DNA of 64,000 nt. Origin: Sarcophilus harrisii. Taxonomy: Eukaryota; Chordata; Mammalia; Dasyuromorphia; Dasyuridae. Of this stretch, positions 11,601 through 21,689 are shown in pieces. Both the position numbers and the translations under genes were made by a program. The notes under the pieces are model-generated. The model searched no databases and was not told the origin of the DNA. It saw only the letters and a program-made list of their open reading frames with translations. The stretch covers positions 673,663,087-673,727,086 of the forward strand of contig NC_045426.1 of assembly GCF_902635505.1 (NCBI RefSeq), given 5' to 3'. The number at the start of each line of letters is the position of its first letter. Positions within the stretch are counted from its first letter, which is position 1.

Positions 11601-14358
11601 TCATTTCTGAGCTAGCATTCTCTCTTGCTCTTAGAGCTATCACGAATCTACAATTTTGGGTCTTCCCAAGAAGGAATAAAATACAGTTAGGTTACTATTC
11701 CAATATGTTCTAGTCAATGTTGTCTTCTTATTTTCAATGCATTCTCTTAGTCCTCGTCTTTTTATATCCCGGGTCAAGTTCAGATGTATCAATTTCACTT
11801 GAATTTCCCAAGACTTCACTGTGTATTCATTAATATAGGGAATAGGCTGTCGCCTCCTCCAAGTATGAAAAAAATTCAGTGCAGAAAATATCTTCCATTA
11901 ATCCTCTACCTTCCATTACTGTGGTTTTAATGGTTTAGACCAGTCCTTAATCCTTACTAATCATTTTAAAATTTTGATCTAATATAATGGACTTGGTACC
12001 TGATTGATAGACTCATTAACAAAGTGACATCTGATTCTTTTTTCTTTTTCTTTCTTCATTTTTAAAAAACAAAATCTTCACAGATTTGGCCCAACTTAGT
12101 TCTACTAGAGGTGCTACTTTCTGATCTAGTAAATATTTATTCTTCATCCTTAAAAATACTACAGATTGATATAGAATATAAGCCCCACCATGGATCATCC
12201 ATATTCTATTATTCCCCCCAGTCTACCAACTTTCTAATGGGTTCTGTATTCAGAGCTGCCAAGGTGATATTCCTAAAGCAGAAATGGGACCATGCTACTC
12301 CCCTCCTCAAAAAGTTTCAGTGGTTTTGCATTGCCTTTAGGATAAAACACAAACATATCAAGATCATCACAATCTGGCTAGAGTCTCTATTTCTAGGCTG
12401 GTTACACATCACTCTACCCTTTAACCAACTTGTTGTTCCTTACCCATGATACTGTATCTTCCCAATTCCTTTGTATAGGCCGTCCCTTAAACCTGGGATG
12501 CTCTTGTTCCTCACCTCTACCTCTTTCACCCTCTTCCAGGTTCAGTTCAAGGATCACCATCTACAAAAAGCCTTTTTCTCACTCCACCAATTGATAGTGA
12601 GCCTCCTGAAAACTACTTCAAAGAATTCATCTCCCATTTCCTTCAAAGTATAATTCAGGTAACAAGCAGTTCCCATCTAATAGAAACCTATTAAACTCTC
12701 ATATCTTTTGGGAATTTCAAGGTAGTTCTCCTTCTCAAAACTACAGATATCAAAACAGAATCAGATTTCCAGATCACGTGAACAACAAAATGGAGGACTA
12801 GACCCCAAGGTGTCTCAGATCTCTCTAAAATAGAAATGATGCACCAAACGTAAAGCTATTTTAGCTAACTTCAGGTCTAGGACCATCCACTAGTGGGGAC
12901 TCAGGAGCCACAGTGGTAAATAATAGGATTTTGTCATGTGTTTGTAGCCATGGCTTACTTCCCTGAAAAATGCCAAATCTGCTTTTGTGGGCATAAGGTG
13001 GGAGGATGAATGAGCTAGAAAGGAAGTATGGGTTCTATATTACCACCCATGTAGGGTAAGCCAATATCACAACTGGACTATCCTATAGGGACTCATCCGG
13101 CATCCCATTGCATTGACAGGGACCCACTGAAAAGAAATTTTACTTGAGAATCCTTGGCAATTTTAGCTTAAAAGAGGGGGAAAAAAAATCAAAATTGTAA
13201 AAGTGTTCCAAAATTTTAAAAATATTTTCCCCAAAATTTAACATTCAGATCCACAACTACTCTGAAGGACTTATGATGAAAAATCCTATCCATATCCAGA
13301 GAAAGAACTGATTGTGTCTGAATACAGATTAAAGCATACTCCCCCTCCCCTTCTCCTTTCTCTTCCTCTCCCTTCATCTCTTTTTTACTTTATTTTCCTT
13401 GAGAATTATTTTTTAAAGGGTGGGGAGGAGAGATTTATGTTTTCTTTCACAACATGACTTTTATGGAAATGTTTTGCATATCTTCACATATACTTTCTTA
13501 ACGGGCGCTGGAGGTGGTGATAAGGAAGAAAATCCAGAAGTCGGAAGTTTTAAAAACAAATATTAAAACCTGTTTTAAAGGCAGCTAGGTGGCGCAGTGG
13601 TTAGAGTACCAGCTCTGAAGGCAGGAGGACCCGAGTTTAAATCTGCTCTCAGACACTTTAGCACTTCCTAAACTGTGTGACCCTAGGCAAGTCACTTAAT
13701 CCCAATTGCCTCAGCAAAAACCAAAAAAAAACCTGTTTTAAATGGAACTGAGCAAAATAAAAATACTTTTTAAAATGTAATGTTTTAAAGTTTTCAATTT
13801 TTTTTAAATTGAAGTTTTTCAGTGTGTTTTTCCTTTATCAATCAAAAATAGTTCCTGTTATGTGACTGTGATTAATTGAACATTTAAGAATTAATTTGTG
13901 GATTTACTGTACCTATTATTAAGTATGTAGACCAATATGAACGATGGTGATTTTGTCTAAAGCACTGATGTTTTGCAAAATAAATAGACCTACACAGAAA
14001 TTTAGTTAAGGGAATGCCAGTTGGCTTGAGAAATAAAGATACTGAGATTATTTTATGAGGTGGGAGCCTCAGAAGAAAGAGCAAAGGATATTTCCATTCT
14101 GATATATCCACTGTTCTTTCTGAGCATCCCATTTTGGGAGCTGGACCCACAGAAAGGAGAGGGAGGCTCCATACAAGGCATTTCCACCTCAGTTATGAAC
14201 CCATGAGAGAAATGGGGCAATTTTGGGATGGAAAGAAATCCCTTAAAGGAATACAGTATAAGTCTCACCTTGTGATATTTCATGGAACCTTGGGAAAATA
14301 AGAAGGTGGTCAGTAGCAACTTCAAGATGCCCACCTTTGTGAATAGATCCAGCAACAT
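5643..14358 (-). CDS. LRCOL1: LRCOL1, leucine-rich colipase-like protein, five coding exons
   Basis: Spliced reading of 171 residues from exons 14358-14269, 9114-8992, 7474-7349, 7166-7047 and 5699-5643. Every junction is phase 0 with GT/AG borders. Exon 1 gives a hydrophobic start (MLLDLFTKVGILKLLLTTFL) fitting a secretion signal. Exons 2, 3 and 4 each encode one six-cysteine module with spacing C-x5-C-x3-CC-x9/10-C-x8-C, resembling the first half of pancreatic colipase (its CxSNCC segment). Exon 5 adds an acidic 18-residue tail and TAA. Its place beside P2RX2 and its strand match human LRCOL1. Colipase itself anchors pancreatic lipase to bile-coated fat droplets; the role of this relative is unknown to me, and I infer only secretion and disulphide-rich folding. 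The start codon is the only ATG giving a signal-like leader before the first donor. No CpG-rich promoter is visible upstream. Confidence 0.85.
6166..6573 (+). repeat. 408-bp polypurine tract beginning with G16
   Basis: Nearly pure A/G on the plus strand, opened by sixteen G at 6166-6181, in LRCOL1 intron 4. Long open frames on both strands here are artefacts of composition (Glu/Arg/Lys or Ser/Pro/Leu/Phe only). Confidence 0.9.
6600..7020 (+). mobile_element. L2 LINE 3' fragment
   Basis: Typical L2 run: CTTCCCTTCAAAGCTCAGCT, CATGTGAAACTTTTC, a closing TAAATGACTGTTGATTGAAT. Ends just beside LRCOL1 exon 4. Confidence 0.7.
7047..7166 (-). CDS. LRCOL1: LRCOL1 exon 4, cysteine module 3
   Basis: Forty codons between a TTCTAG acceptor and a GTGAGT donor, only 182 bp from exon 3. 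The core is ECKSNCC and the exit LKKCFLP. The spacing of all six cysteines matches module 1. Confidence 0.87.
7349..7474 (-). CDS. LRCOL1: LRCOL1 exon 3, cysteine module 2
   Basis: Forty-two codons between a CTTTAG acceptor and a GTAGGT donor. The core ECQSNCC is the closest of the three to colipase (CKSNCC), and the module ends LMQCIPWKK. Phase 0 at both ends. Confidence 0.87.
7770..7990 (+). repeat. CR1/L3-like interspersed repeat fragment
   Basis: Shares with 35,660-35,840 the series AATAAAT...AAGCATT...GGCACTGAGCACTG and TCCCTGACCTCGAGGAGATT. Family name uncertain. Confidence 0.5.
8030..8170 (+). mobile_element. Marsupial tRNA-derived SINE (WSINE1/MAR1-type)
   Basis: GGTGCAGTGGAGAGAGTATT head, CTGGGCAAGTCACTTAACCC core, A-rich end. 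LRCOL1 intron 2. Confidence 0.75.
8405..8560 (+). mobile_element. L1 3' terminal scrap
   Basis: TATGTATAACTTATATCAGATCGCTT and the following GAAA-rich end match the L1 terminus at 25,200-25,360. It contains a short GATCA-type tandem run at 8,450-8,475. Confidence 0.5.
8992..9114 (-). CDS. LRCOL1: LRCOL1 exon 2, cysteine module 1
   Basis: Forty-one codons between a CTACAG acceptor and a GTAGGT donor. Cysteines are spaced C-x5-C-x3-CC-x9-C-x8-C, with the core ECFSECC and the exit FLQCKDWKK, parallel to exon 3. Confidence 0.85.
9690..10480 (-). mobile_element. Decayed retrovirus-like protease/polymerase remnant (fossil)
   Basis: Short minus-strand stretches resemble the retroviral protease region and the N-terminal part of reverse transcriptase. 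It is heavily broken and old, with no LTR recognised at its ends. Related sequence may continue at about 11,450-12,190. Class cannot be assigned by eye. Confidence 0.4.
10660..10930 (+). mobile_element. MAR1-type SINE
   Basis: tRNA-like head (GTCAGCATGGCACAGTGAAT), CTCAGTTTCTCTTTTG, then the tail GGTCACAAAGAGTTGGACAT with ATGATTGAAATGAATGAACA, the RTE-like SINE tail. Confidence 0.75.
11250..11443 (-). mobile_element. MAR1-type SINE, minus strand
   Basis: Reversed order: GAAACTGAGGCAAATAGTTA, TTGCCCAGTGTCATACA, ending CTGCCTAGTTGTCC. LRCOL1 intron 1. Confidence 0.7.
12205..12720 (+). mobile_element. Old L2 LINE fragment
   Basis: GACCATGCTACTCCCCTCCT, TGCATTGCCTTTAGGATAAA and the following order fit the L2 3' half. 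LRCOL1 intron 1. Confidence 0.65.
13240..13560 (+). mobile_element. L1 3' UTR fragment
   Basis: Contains TCCATATCCAGAGAAAGAAC and the downstream CT-rich and TTTCTTTCACAACATGAC blocks, shared with 25,060-25,200. Confidence 0.6.
13580..13727 (+). mobile_element. WSINE1-type SINE with target-site duplication
   Basis: Head GGCAGCTAGGTGGCGCAGTG, core GGCAAGTCACTTAATCCCAA, end TTGCCTCAGCAAAAA. Flanked by perfect 15-bp repeats AAAACCTGTTTTAAA (13565-13579 and 13728-13742). The clean flanks suggest a fairly recent insertion. Confidence 0.88.
14269..14358 (-). CDS. LRCOL1: LRCOL1 exon 1, signal peptide
   Basis: Thirty codons from ATG to the donor GTGAGA. The leader has leucine-rich stretches around residues 11-20 and ends ...SMKYHK in phase 0. 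The reading continues past the donor into intron sequence, so the donor rather than a stop sets the end. Confidence 0.8.
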
Positions 14359-14829
14359 CCCTGGGAGAAAATAAGTATTAGAGCTGGTTAGGTCACGTAA
14401 TACATTTGTTTTTCTCCATTGTTCAACATTGGATAAATGTGCTTTTCAAATTTATATGAAATTTCCCTTTCACATCCCAAAATCCTTTTCCCCATGTATT
14501 TGCTATATCCCACAAGATTCCTTCTGAGTCCTCAGAGTTTTCAAAATGTGATTTTCCTTCATTCTGGATCATTTACTGGGCCTCTGATTAAATCAGTTTC
14601 TGATGTACCAGTGTTTTGATCCCCCTTTCATCTGACCTCTTGTTTTCTGGACTAAGAATATAAGCTCTCTGAGGGCAGAGATTTTTTTGGGGGGGAGGGG
14701 TCTTTGTGTCTTCAATGCCTGGCACAGGAAAGATACTAAAAAATAATGCTAAACATTCAAGTTCCAGGCTCTGTGCTAAATCTTGCAAACCCCAAGCCCC
14801 AAAATGAAATCCCCTGCCCTTCAAATTTA

Positions 14830-15235
14830 CATTCTAGAGAGAGGGGGATGCTTGTACATATACAAGTCAGTATAAGTAACATGGAAAGGAAATTAGTGAT
14901 TGAAAGAAGAGGCTGAACAACTGGGGGCACTTGAGCTAAACTTTAAAAGCAATAAGAAATTCTAAGAGTCAGAAAGGAAGAAGGAGGACATTCTAGTCAT
15001 AGAAGACACTGGGCACAGGCCTGGAGAAGGTATGTATGAAGATGGGCAAATAAACCACTTAGCACATAAAGAGGAAGAATGGGTAATCAGCTTGAAAGTG
15101 TAGCTGGAGTCTGTGAACAGTCATATTTTATCTTAGAGGAATGAGGAAGCCACTGGAACTTTTCAAGCAGGAAAATAATATGATCAGAATTACACATTAG
15201 GAATATCACTTTGACTGTTGTGGAGGGATTTAATG
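14830..15235 (+). repeat. CR1/L3-like interspersed repeat
   Basis: Series GGCACAGGCCTGGAGAAGGT, GAGGAAGCCACTGGAACTTT, AAAATAATATGATCAGAATT typical of this common mammalian repeat. Family name uncertain. Confidence 0.5.
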
Positions 15236-15800
15236 AATTGAAGTGAACTGAATTATTCCTCTATTTTGGGCTCTGTAACTCTCTACCCACCCCCTTTATT
15301 CATTCAAAGTAAATCTGTGTACCCACAAAGGAACTGGAGATGAAAATCAATCACAAACCATTCTCTCAACTGGGAGGCCACGTGGGGTGGAGCAGAGCAA
15401 CTGGTACCTTCTGGGACATGGAAATTTCTCTTTCTTAATGCTCTTTGGTGCTTTCTAGAGACTTGCGGGCCATATGAGCAACAAGATAGAACACTATTTT
15501 CTCTGATTCCCCAGGACCTCTCAGACCTTTCTAAAACCAAAAGTAATTTCAGTCAGCTCCATGGTCTAAGATAACCAGAATCCAAAAGAAGGCAGAAAGA
15601 GAAATCCTAATGTTTTTATTTATGAAATTCTTTTTCTTGATTGCTACAACTAGAAATCCTAGTTGTATATGGATGCTCTGAAGTCACATGCTTGTTGCTT
15701 TAAACAATAATAACAACAAATGCCATCTCAGTTTGGAAAGTTACAGACACTATTGGAGGAGACAGATTCTGAAATTAAGAGTATTTGAAATGCCATTCAG
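15235..15800. other. Intergenic, nothing recognised
   Basis: No coding signature, tandem repeat or known element seen. Short open frames lack splice context or similarity. Confidence 0.6.
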
Positions 15801-16045
15801 GGCAGCAAAGTAGCAATGTAGTACACAGAGGACTGGTCTCTGTCAGAAAGTCCTAAGTTCAAATCTAGCCTCAGACACTTACTAGCTGGATGACTTTGGG
15901 TAAGTCATTTAACCCTGTTTGTCTTCATTTCTTCATCTGTAAAATGATCTGGAGAAACAAGTGGCAAACTCTTCCAGTATCTTTGTTAAGAAAACGCCAA
16001 GCAAGGTCATACAGAGTCGGACATGATTAAATAATTCAACACCAC
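15800..16045 (+). mobile_element. MAR1-type SINE
   Basis: GGGCAGCAAAGTAGCAATGT head, GACTTTGGGTAAGTCATTTA core, and the tail CATACAGAGTCGGACATGAT. Confidence 0.75.
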
Positions 16046-16462
16046 CAAAATGTCACACCCATGGAATAACCGATGTTAGAGAGCTTGTTGGATTCAGAAA
16101 CTTAACATACAGTTATTACAATCTGCTTGATGCCTAATATCTTTTAACATTTATTTTTTATTTTCATAATTGACATTTGCTATTTTTATTTTCCCCAGTT
16201 ACATATAAAACAATTTTTTACATATGTTTTTAACTTTGAGCTCCAGATTCTCTCCCTTCCTTCCCAGCTTCAACCCCTCATTAAGAAGGCACATGTGAAG
16301 TTATGCAAAACATTTCCATAAAAGTTATGTTATGAAAGAAAACATAGATCTCCTCCAATTTTTTTTCAAGAAGAATAAAGTTAAAGAAAAAGAGTATTCT
16401 TCAATCTATATTTAAACACAACCAGTTCTTTCTCTGCATGTGCATTTTTCATCAGTCATTCA

Positions 16463-17244
16463 CAGACAGATCCAACCATTCTGGAGAGCAATTTGGAACT
16501 ATGCGCAAAAAGTTATCAAACTGTGCATACCCTTTGATCCAGCAGTGTTACCACTGGGCTTATATCCCAAAGAGATACTAAAGAAGGGAAAGGGACCTGT
16601 ATGTGCACGAATGTTTGTGGCAGCCCTCTTTGTAGTGGCCAGAAACTGGAAACTGAGTGGATGCCCATCAATTAGAGAATGGCTGAATAAATTGTGGTAT
16701 GTGAATATTATGGAATATTATTGTTCTATAAGAAACGATCAAGGGCTTGATTTCAGAGAGACCTGGAGAGACTTACATGAACTGATGATAAATGAAATGA
16801 GCAAAACAAGGAGATCATCATACATGGCAACAACAAGACCATATGATGATTAATTCTGATGGATGTGGCTCTCTTCAACAATGAAATGATTCAAACCAGT
16901 TCCAATTGTTCAATGATGGAGGAAGCCATCTACACCCAAAGAAAGGACCATGGGAGCTGAGGGTGGACCACAACATAGCATTTTCTCTCTTTTGTTGTTG
17001 TTTGCTTGCATTTTGTTTTCTTTTTCAGTTTTTTCTTGATCTGATTTTTCTTGTGCAGCAAGATAACTGTATATGTATACATATATTGGATTTAAAATAT
17101 ATTTTAACACATTTAAGATATATTAGACTACCTGCCATCTAGGGGAGAGGGTGGGGGGAAGGAGGGAATAATTTGGAACAGAAGGCTTTGCAAGGGTCAG
17201 TGTTGAAAAATTACCCATGCATATGTTTTGTAAATAAAAAACAA
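16463..17244 (+). mobile_element. 5'-truncated L1 nested in an older L1
   Basis: Begins inside ORF2 (WNYAQKVIKLCIPFDPAVLP at about 16,495), reads MFVAALFVVARNWKLSGCPS with an open frame to about 16,850, then 3' UTR (CTACCTGCCATCTAGGGGAG) and AATAAAAAAC. Direct repeats AGTCATTCA at 16454-16462 and 17245-17253. It aligns with the ORF2 end of mammalian L1. Confidence 0.85.
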
Positions 17245-17447
17245 AGTCATTCATGGTTGATCATCCTACAACATTGCTATTGCTTTGTACACAGTACATT
17301 TCACTTTGCTTGAGTTCATGGAAGACTTTCTAGGTTTTTCTGAGAACATCCTGCTCATCATTTCCCACGGAACTATAATATTCCATCATAATCACATACC
17401 ACAATTTATTCAGCCATTCCCTGATTGATAGGCATCCACTCAATTTC

Positions 17448-17600
17448 CATATGAACTTTTTTGTTATTTTTTCTAGATGATTAAAATAGCTTTTTGGAAG
17501 TCTGATTGGTATAGCGCTAAACAAATAGATTAGTTTAGGTAGTATTGTCATCTTTATTATATTTGCTCGCCCTATCCAAGAGCATTTAATATTTTTCCAA
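17448..17600 (-). mobile_element. 153-bp internal L1 ORF2 piece without poly(A), duplicated flanks
   Basis: Minus-strand reading [20 protein letters not shown] is L1 ORF2 sequence upstream of the host position. CATCCACTCAATTTC occurs on both sides (17433-17447 and 17601-17615), and the insert has no A-tail. Confidence 0.75.
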
Positions 17601-18201
17601 CATCCACTCAATTTCTAATTCTTTGCCTTGAGAGGAGAACTGCTATAAATACTTTGGTACATATAGGTCCTTTTCCTTTTAAAAAAAAATCTCGTCAGGT
17701 ATTCACATTTAGTAGTGGTATTGATTAGTCAAAGGATATTCATGATTTCATAGTCTTTTGGACATAGTTCATATCTTTTGATCATTTATCAATTAGGGAA
17801 TGATGACATCTAATATCTTAACATAGATAATATAATAATATATTATATTACACATATAATATAATAATAATATCTTAACATATCTTTATATGAGAATATA
17901 AAATAGTTTTTGCATCTCACATTTTGCCTCTGCACAGCACTATCTAACTAACTACTCCTGGGATTGTGCCTGTTAGTAAAATGGGAAGGTCTGAGCTGGT
18001 TGCCCTCTTGTTGGTGACCATACCCTCCAAAGACACTATTGTCTTTGGTATAGTTGCCCCTTGTCCATTCCCTTCCATATTTCCATTTTACCCTAAATGA
18101 GTTCATCTCATTCACATTCACAGTTAGGATTGTTAATTGTATATTTTTCTCCTTCGTGTCTTCAATACTTTTTCCTCTCTGTGACCTCCCCTTCACAAAG
18201 A

Positions 18202-18204
18202 ACA

Positions 18205-18256
<52 letters not shown>
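18202..18256 (+). repeat. Compound (CA)n(GA)n microsatellite
   Basis: About 10 CA units followed at about 18,222 by roughly 17 GA units. Confidence 0.95.
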
Positions 18257-18260
<4 letters not shown>

Positions 18261-19013
18261 TAAGAATGTATTCAATTCTCCTTTGTCTGTTTCAGATAAT
18301 CGTGAAGTATATGTGATACCCACTCCCCGCCACTCCTTTCCTAATCTTAAACAAGCAAGCATTCTGGATAGAAAGTAGCCAGATAACCAATAAAACTGGG
18401 AGAACCATCATAGTTGTCAGAGGTCCAACCAGTAACCAGAGCTGATGGCAGCTTTAGCCAGCTCCCAGGAGGAGTCACAGAAGCCAAATGACCTGTGTGA
18501 CATGGCCAACAACAGACTGACCCATCAGCCGAGATATCACATCCTTCAAGGATCCAGCCCAATGAGTAAGGCTTTTGTTGAGAAGGTATTACAAAATATC
18601 ACAAAATATGTAGCCAAGACAACTCATTTCCTTAATACTGCAGGGCCCTGAGGTGCCTTTTCTTCTCATGGTGTCCTCATGTGACTCCCTTGGATACTCT
18701 CTCTGGGGCAAGTCAATCAGCTAGGTTACTTTGTACTGTTTCTCTCTTCTCCAAAACTCAACTAGACTCCTCAGGGCTGATTTTCTCTCCACTCTGAAAA
18801 TGGGCTCCTAAAGTTAGTCATCTCTTTGTTTCTCATCCGGCTACATTGCTCTCAACTTTGCCATTATACCCCCATACCAGACACTTTCCTCTTCCCTCTC
18901 TTTTTAGCTTTCTTTTGTGTGTTGTTATTCCTCCATTAGATTATAAATTCCTTAAGAGCAGGAGCTTTCTTTCTTTTTTGTATCAGCAAAGAAGTTTGGT
19001 TTTTGTTGTGGTT
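18257..19013. other. Intergenic, mostly unassigned
   Basis: An L2-like end is likely at about 18,840-18,970 (ATTAGATTATAAATTCCTTA). The remainder shows no gene or known element. Confidence 0.5.
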
Positions 19014-19027
19014 TGTCCTTCATTTTC

Positions 19028-19249
19028 TTTTTATTATTATTATTAAAGCTTTATATTTTCAAAACATATGTATAGATAATTTTCAGCATTCAACCCTTGT
19101 AAAACCTCATGTTCCAAAAATTTTCCCATTCCTCCCCCTTCCCCTCTCCTAGACGGCCAGTAATCCGATATATATTAAACATGTGTGATTAATTCTTCTT
19201 AACATATTCCCACAATCATGATGCTGCACAAGAAAAATCAAATCAAAAA
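19028..19249 (-). mobile_element. Short L1 3' end with 14-bp target-site duplication
   Basis: Only 222 bp of L1 3' UTR (TCAAAACATATGTATAGATA, CTCTCCTAGACGGCC), flanked by TGTCCTTCATTTTC at 19014-19027 and 19250-19263. Confidence 0.85.
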
Positions 19250-19550
19250 TGTCCTTCATTTTCGAAGAGGATCATGACATCCGAGAGATGATGCACTAAT
19301 TTGCAAATAAATTGGATTTAAGTGAGGGAGGGCTGTGCAAAATCACCTGCCTCACTTTCCCCTCCAGAGCCATCTGATATAAATCAGGACTGGAAATGGT
19401 TCTGGGTGCAATGGGAGACTTTTGCCTTTTTAAGCTAAGTTTTTCAAGAGGTCTCAATATGACTGAGATTGTACCCATTCAGTGATTAAGGCTAGGTAGC
19501 AATTGAGGCAAAGAATCTCCTCTTTTACCTAGTTAAAAAAAAAAAAGAAA
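19250..19550 (+). repeat. Unnamed interspersed repeat interrupted by L1
   Basis: Sequence TTCATTTTCGAAGAGGATCA...GTGAGGGAGGGCTGTGCAAA...CCTCCAGAGCCATCTG ends in an A-rich tail at 19,534-19,545, like a SINE. I believe it is a marsupial family but cannot name it. Confidence 0.5.
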
Positions 19551-20304
19551 AACAAGTAAATTTTAAAAATCTGGAAGGAGAAGACCCTCAGGATTTCTGG
19601 CCAAAGCAGAAATGATTGCTATTTACATTCAGTCTCAGTAGGTGCCATTACCGATGGAGTGGGGAGAAGAGAAAAATCTTCTCCTCATCTGCTAAGCACA
19701 AAAGAAGTAAAGGCAAAAGAAAAAAATCAATTTCTTTTCAAGAGTTGAGTCCTTACCCTGTAACTGACTCTTTTTTCTACTTCCAGAAAAAAACATACCT
19801 GGCTCTTTCAATAGCCTGAAAGAAAGGAGAGTGAAACTTTGCAGGTGTCATTCCTTTCCCCCTTCCACCATGATACTGAAGGCATGGACATAGGCTAGTG
19901 AACACTATCTCTCTCAGCAAAGAGATTGAGGAAGTTGAGCAGGTCAGTATTGGCCATGTTCTGACCAGTAATGGGGGAGAAGCCCTAAAGTGAATGAAAT
20001 GAAAAATGAAAAAAAAATACATGAAGAAGAAGAAGAAATAAAAAAAAATAAGCTAATACAACAGAATTGTCAGAGAGAAAATGCTCAGTAAAAGCCCAGA
20101 GCACAAAGGAAAAGATTCTAAAATCAAATTCTAGGTAAATACCAAGTTTTCAAAAGGAATATCAAGTTTTCTTAATAAATACTATAAGAAAAAGGAAAGT
20201 AAGCCAATACTTGATAACATACAATCCTAGAGACTCTCAAACTTGAATAACAATAAGAAATCCTAGAACTGTTTAAAGGAGAGATGAAATCCCGAAAAAA
20301 GAAG

Positions 20305-20565
20305 ATCAGCTAGGTGACACAGTGGATAGAGTACTGGGCCTGAAGTCAGAAAGTCTCATTTTCCTAAATTCAAATTCAGCCCCAGACACTTACTCGCTAT
20401 ATGGCCCTAGGCAAGTAACTTAACCCTATTTGCCTCAGTTTCCTCATCTGTAAAATGAGATGAAGAAAGAAATGGCAAATCGCTCCAGTGTCTTTGGCAA
20501 GAAAACTCCAAGTGGGATCACAAAGAGTCGGACATGGTTGAAATGACTGAACAACAAGGTCGCAA
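20305..20565 (+). mobile_element. MAR1-type SINE
   Basis: CAGCTAGGTGACACAGTGGA head, TTGCCTCAGTTTCCTCATCT core, GGATCACAAAGAGTCGGACA and TGAAATGACTGAACAACAAG tail. The most intact copy of the long form in this window. Confidence 0.85.
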
Positions 20566-20599
20566 CCTAAAGTTCCCAATTCAAATTTGAACATTCAAA

Positions 20600-21230
20600 T
20601 AGGAGATTAGAAAAATGTGAATTCACAACAAAGAATTTCTCTAAAGACATGAGATGAATAGATTCGGGAAACAAAAAATAGAAGTAAAGGAAATTTTGGT
20701 GAAAAAAACAAACAAAATAAAACAAAAGGCAACAATGTTAAAGGAAAATATGAACTTTATATAAGCCAAAGGAATTGATCTCAAAGATAGGATACATAGA
20801 AACAAATTGAGGATCATAGGTTTCCTAGAAGAACATGACAAATACACAAATTTGAACACTTTAATGCAGTAAATAATACATGCAAATTTCCCTGAACTTC
20901 AAATACAGAAAACAAAGCACTACTCAAAATAATCCAGAGATTACCTTAATGAAAAAAACCTGAAGACTCTAAGACTCATAATATGAATTTTAATTTGAAT
21001 GACAAAATAAATTTTGGCCAGGTGAAAACACCTTCAGACATAAAAGAGAAGAAATTCACATGACACAAGATTATTCCATGCCCTTTTGAAACCACAAAAG
21101 AGAATGGAATAGTATAGTCTGAAAAGTCAATGCTTAAGGTACCACCTGAATTAATATATCCTGCAAACGTGAGTCTAATAATCATACAAAATGATTAATA
21201 AAAGAGAAACAACTGAAGTATTCCTGCAAA
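20600..21230 (+). repeat. Possible L1/HAL1-type ORF1 remnant
   Basis: A-rich sequence with GAGGATCATAGGTTTCCTAG and AATACAGAAAACAAAGCACT, resembling a LINE ORF1 region. Weak and diverged. Confidence 0.35.
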
Positions 21231-21283
21231 ACAAGCCAACAGATATGAGCAGACTATTCAACTTGCAAATATCCCAAATAATG

Positions 21284-21284
21284 G

Positions 21285-21311
<27 letters not shown>
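21284..21311 (+). repeat. (AC)n microsatellite
   Basis: About 14 AC units. Confidence 0.95.
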
Positions 21312-21315
<4 letters not shown>

Positions 21316-21689
21316 AGAAAAATAAGTACAAGTAGCATCCCAAGCATAGGAAACAACCTGCAGGAATGTGCTAGAGCCAGCTTAGACTAGAGCTAATTAT
21401 TGAATTTTGGGTGTGAACATTTATACCTGTGAAATTGCAAATGCTATAAATCAGGATCAGATTTATTGTTATGTTGATAATCTAGACTTAAGAAAGTGAT
21501 TGGGAAAATATTACTAAAGCAATTTTAAATTACAAATATTGAACAGGGCACTCACCTGCTCCCTCCAAAGAGCCAATCATTAAATGCTTAGCAGCGTACT
21601 CCTAGCTTGACAGGCTAGCATAAAAGCACGGAAATGGGAAAGTGAGCGGCATATAGGAAAAATGTGAAGCCCAATTTTACTGGTGTATA

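Larger units (their letters stand above)
16140..17720 (-). mobile_element. Old L1 split by two later insertions
   Basis: Minus-strand L1 3' UTR at 16,140-16,453, then ORF2 end at 17,254-17,432 and 17,601-17,720. The two gaps hold the plus-strand L1 (16463-17244) and a 153-bp L1 piece (17448-17600), each with duplicated flanks. Confidence 0.8.

Noticed and set aside
16440-16853. 137-codon open frame that looks like a real protein
   Set aside because: It is the C-terminal end of L1 ORF2 from a truncated copy, not a host gene.
18097-18378. Open frame through the CA/GA microsatellite
   Set aside because: Thr-His and Glu-Arg repeats reflect the dinucleotides; no coding evidence.
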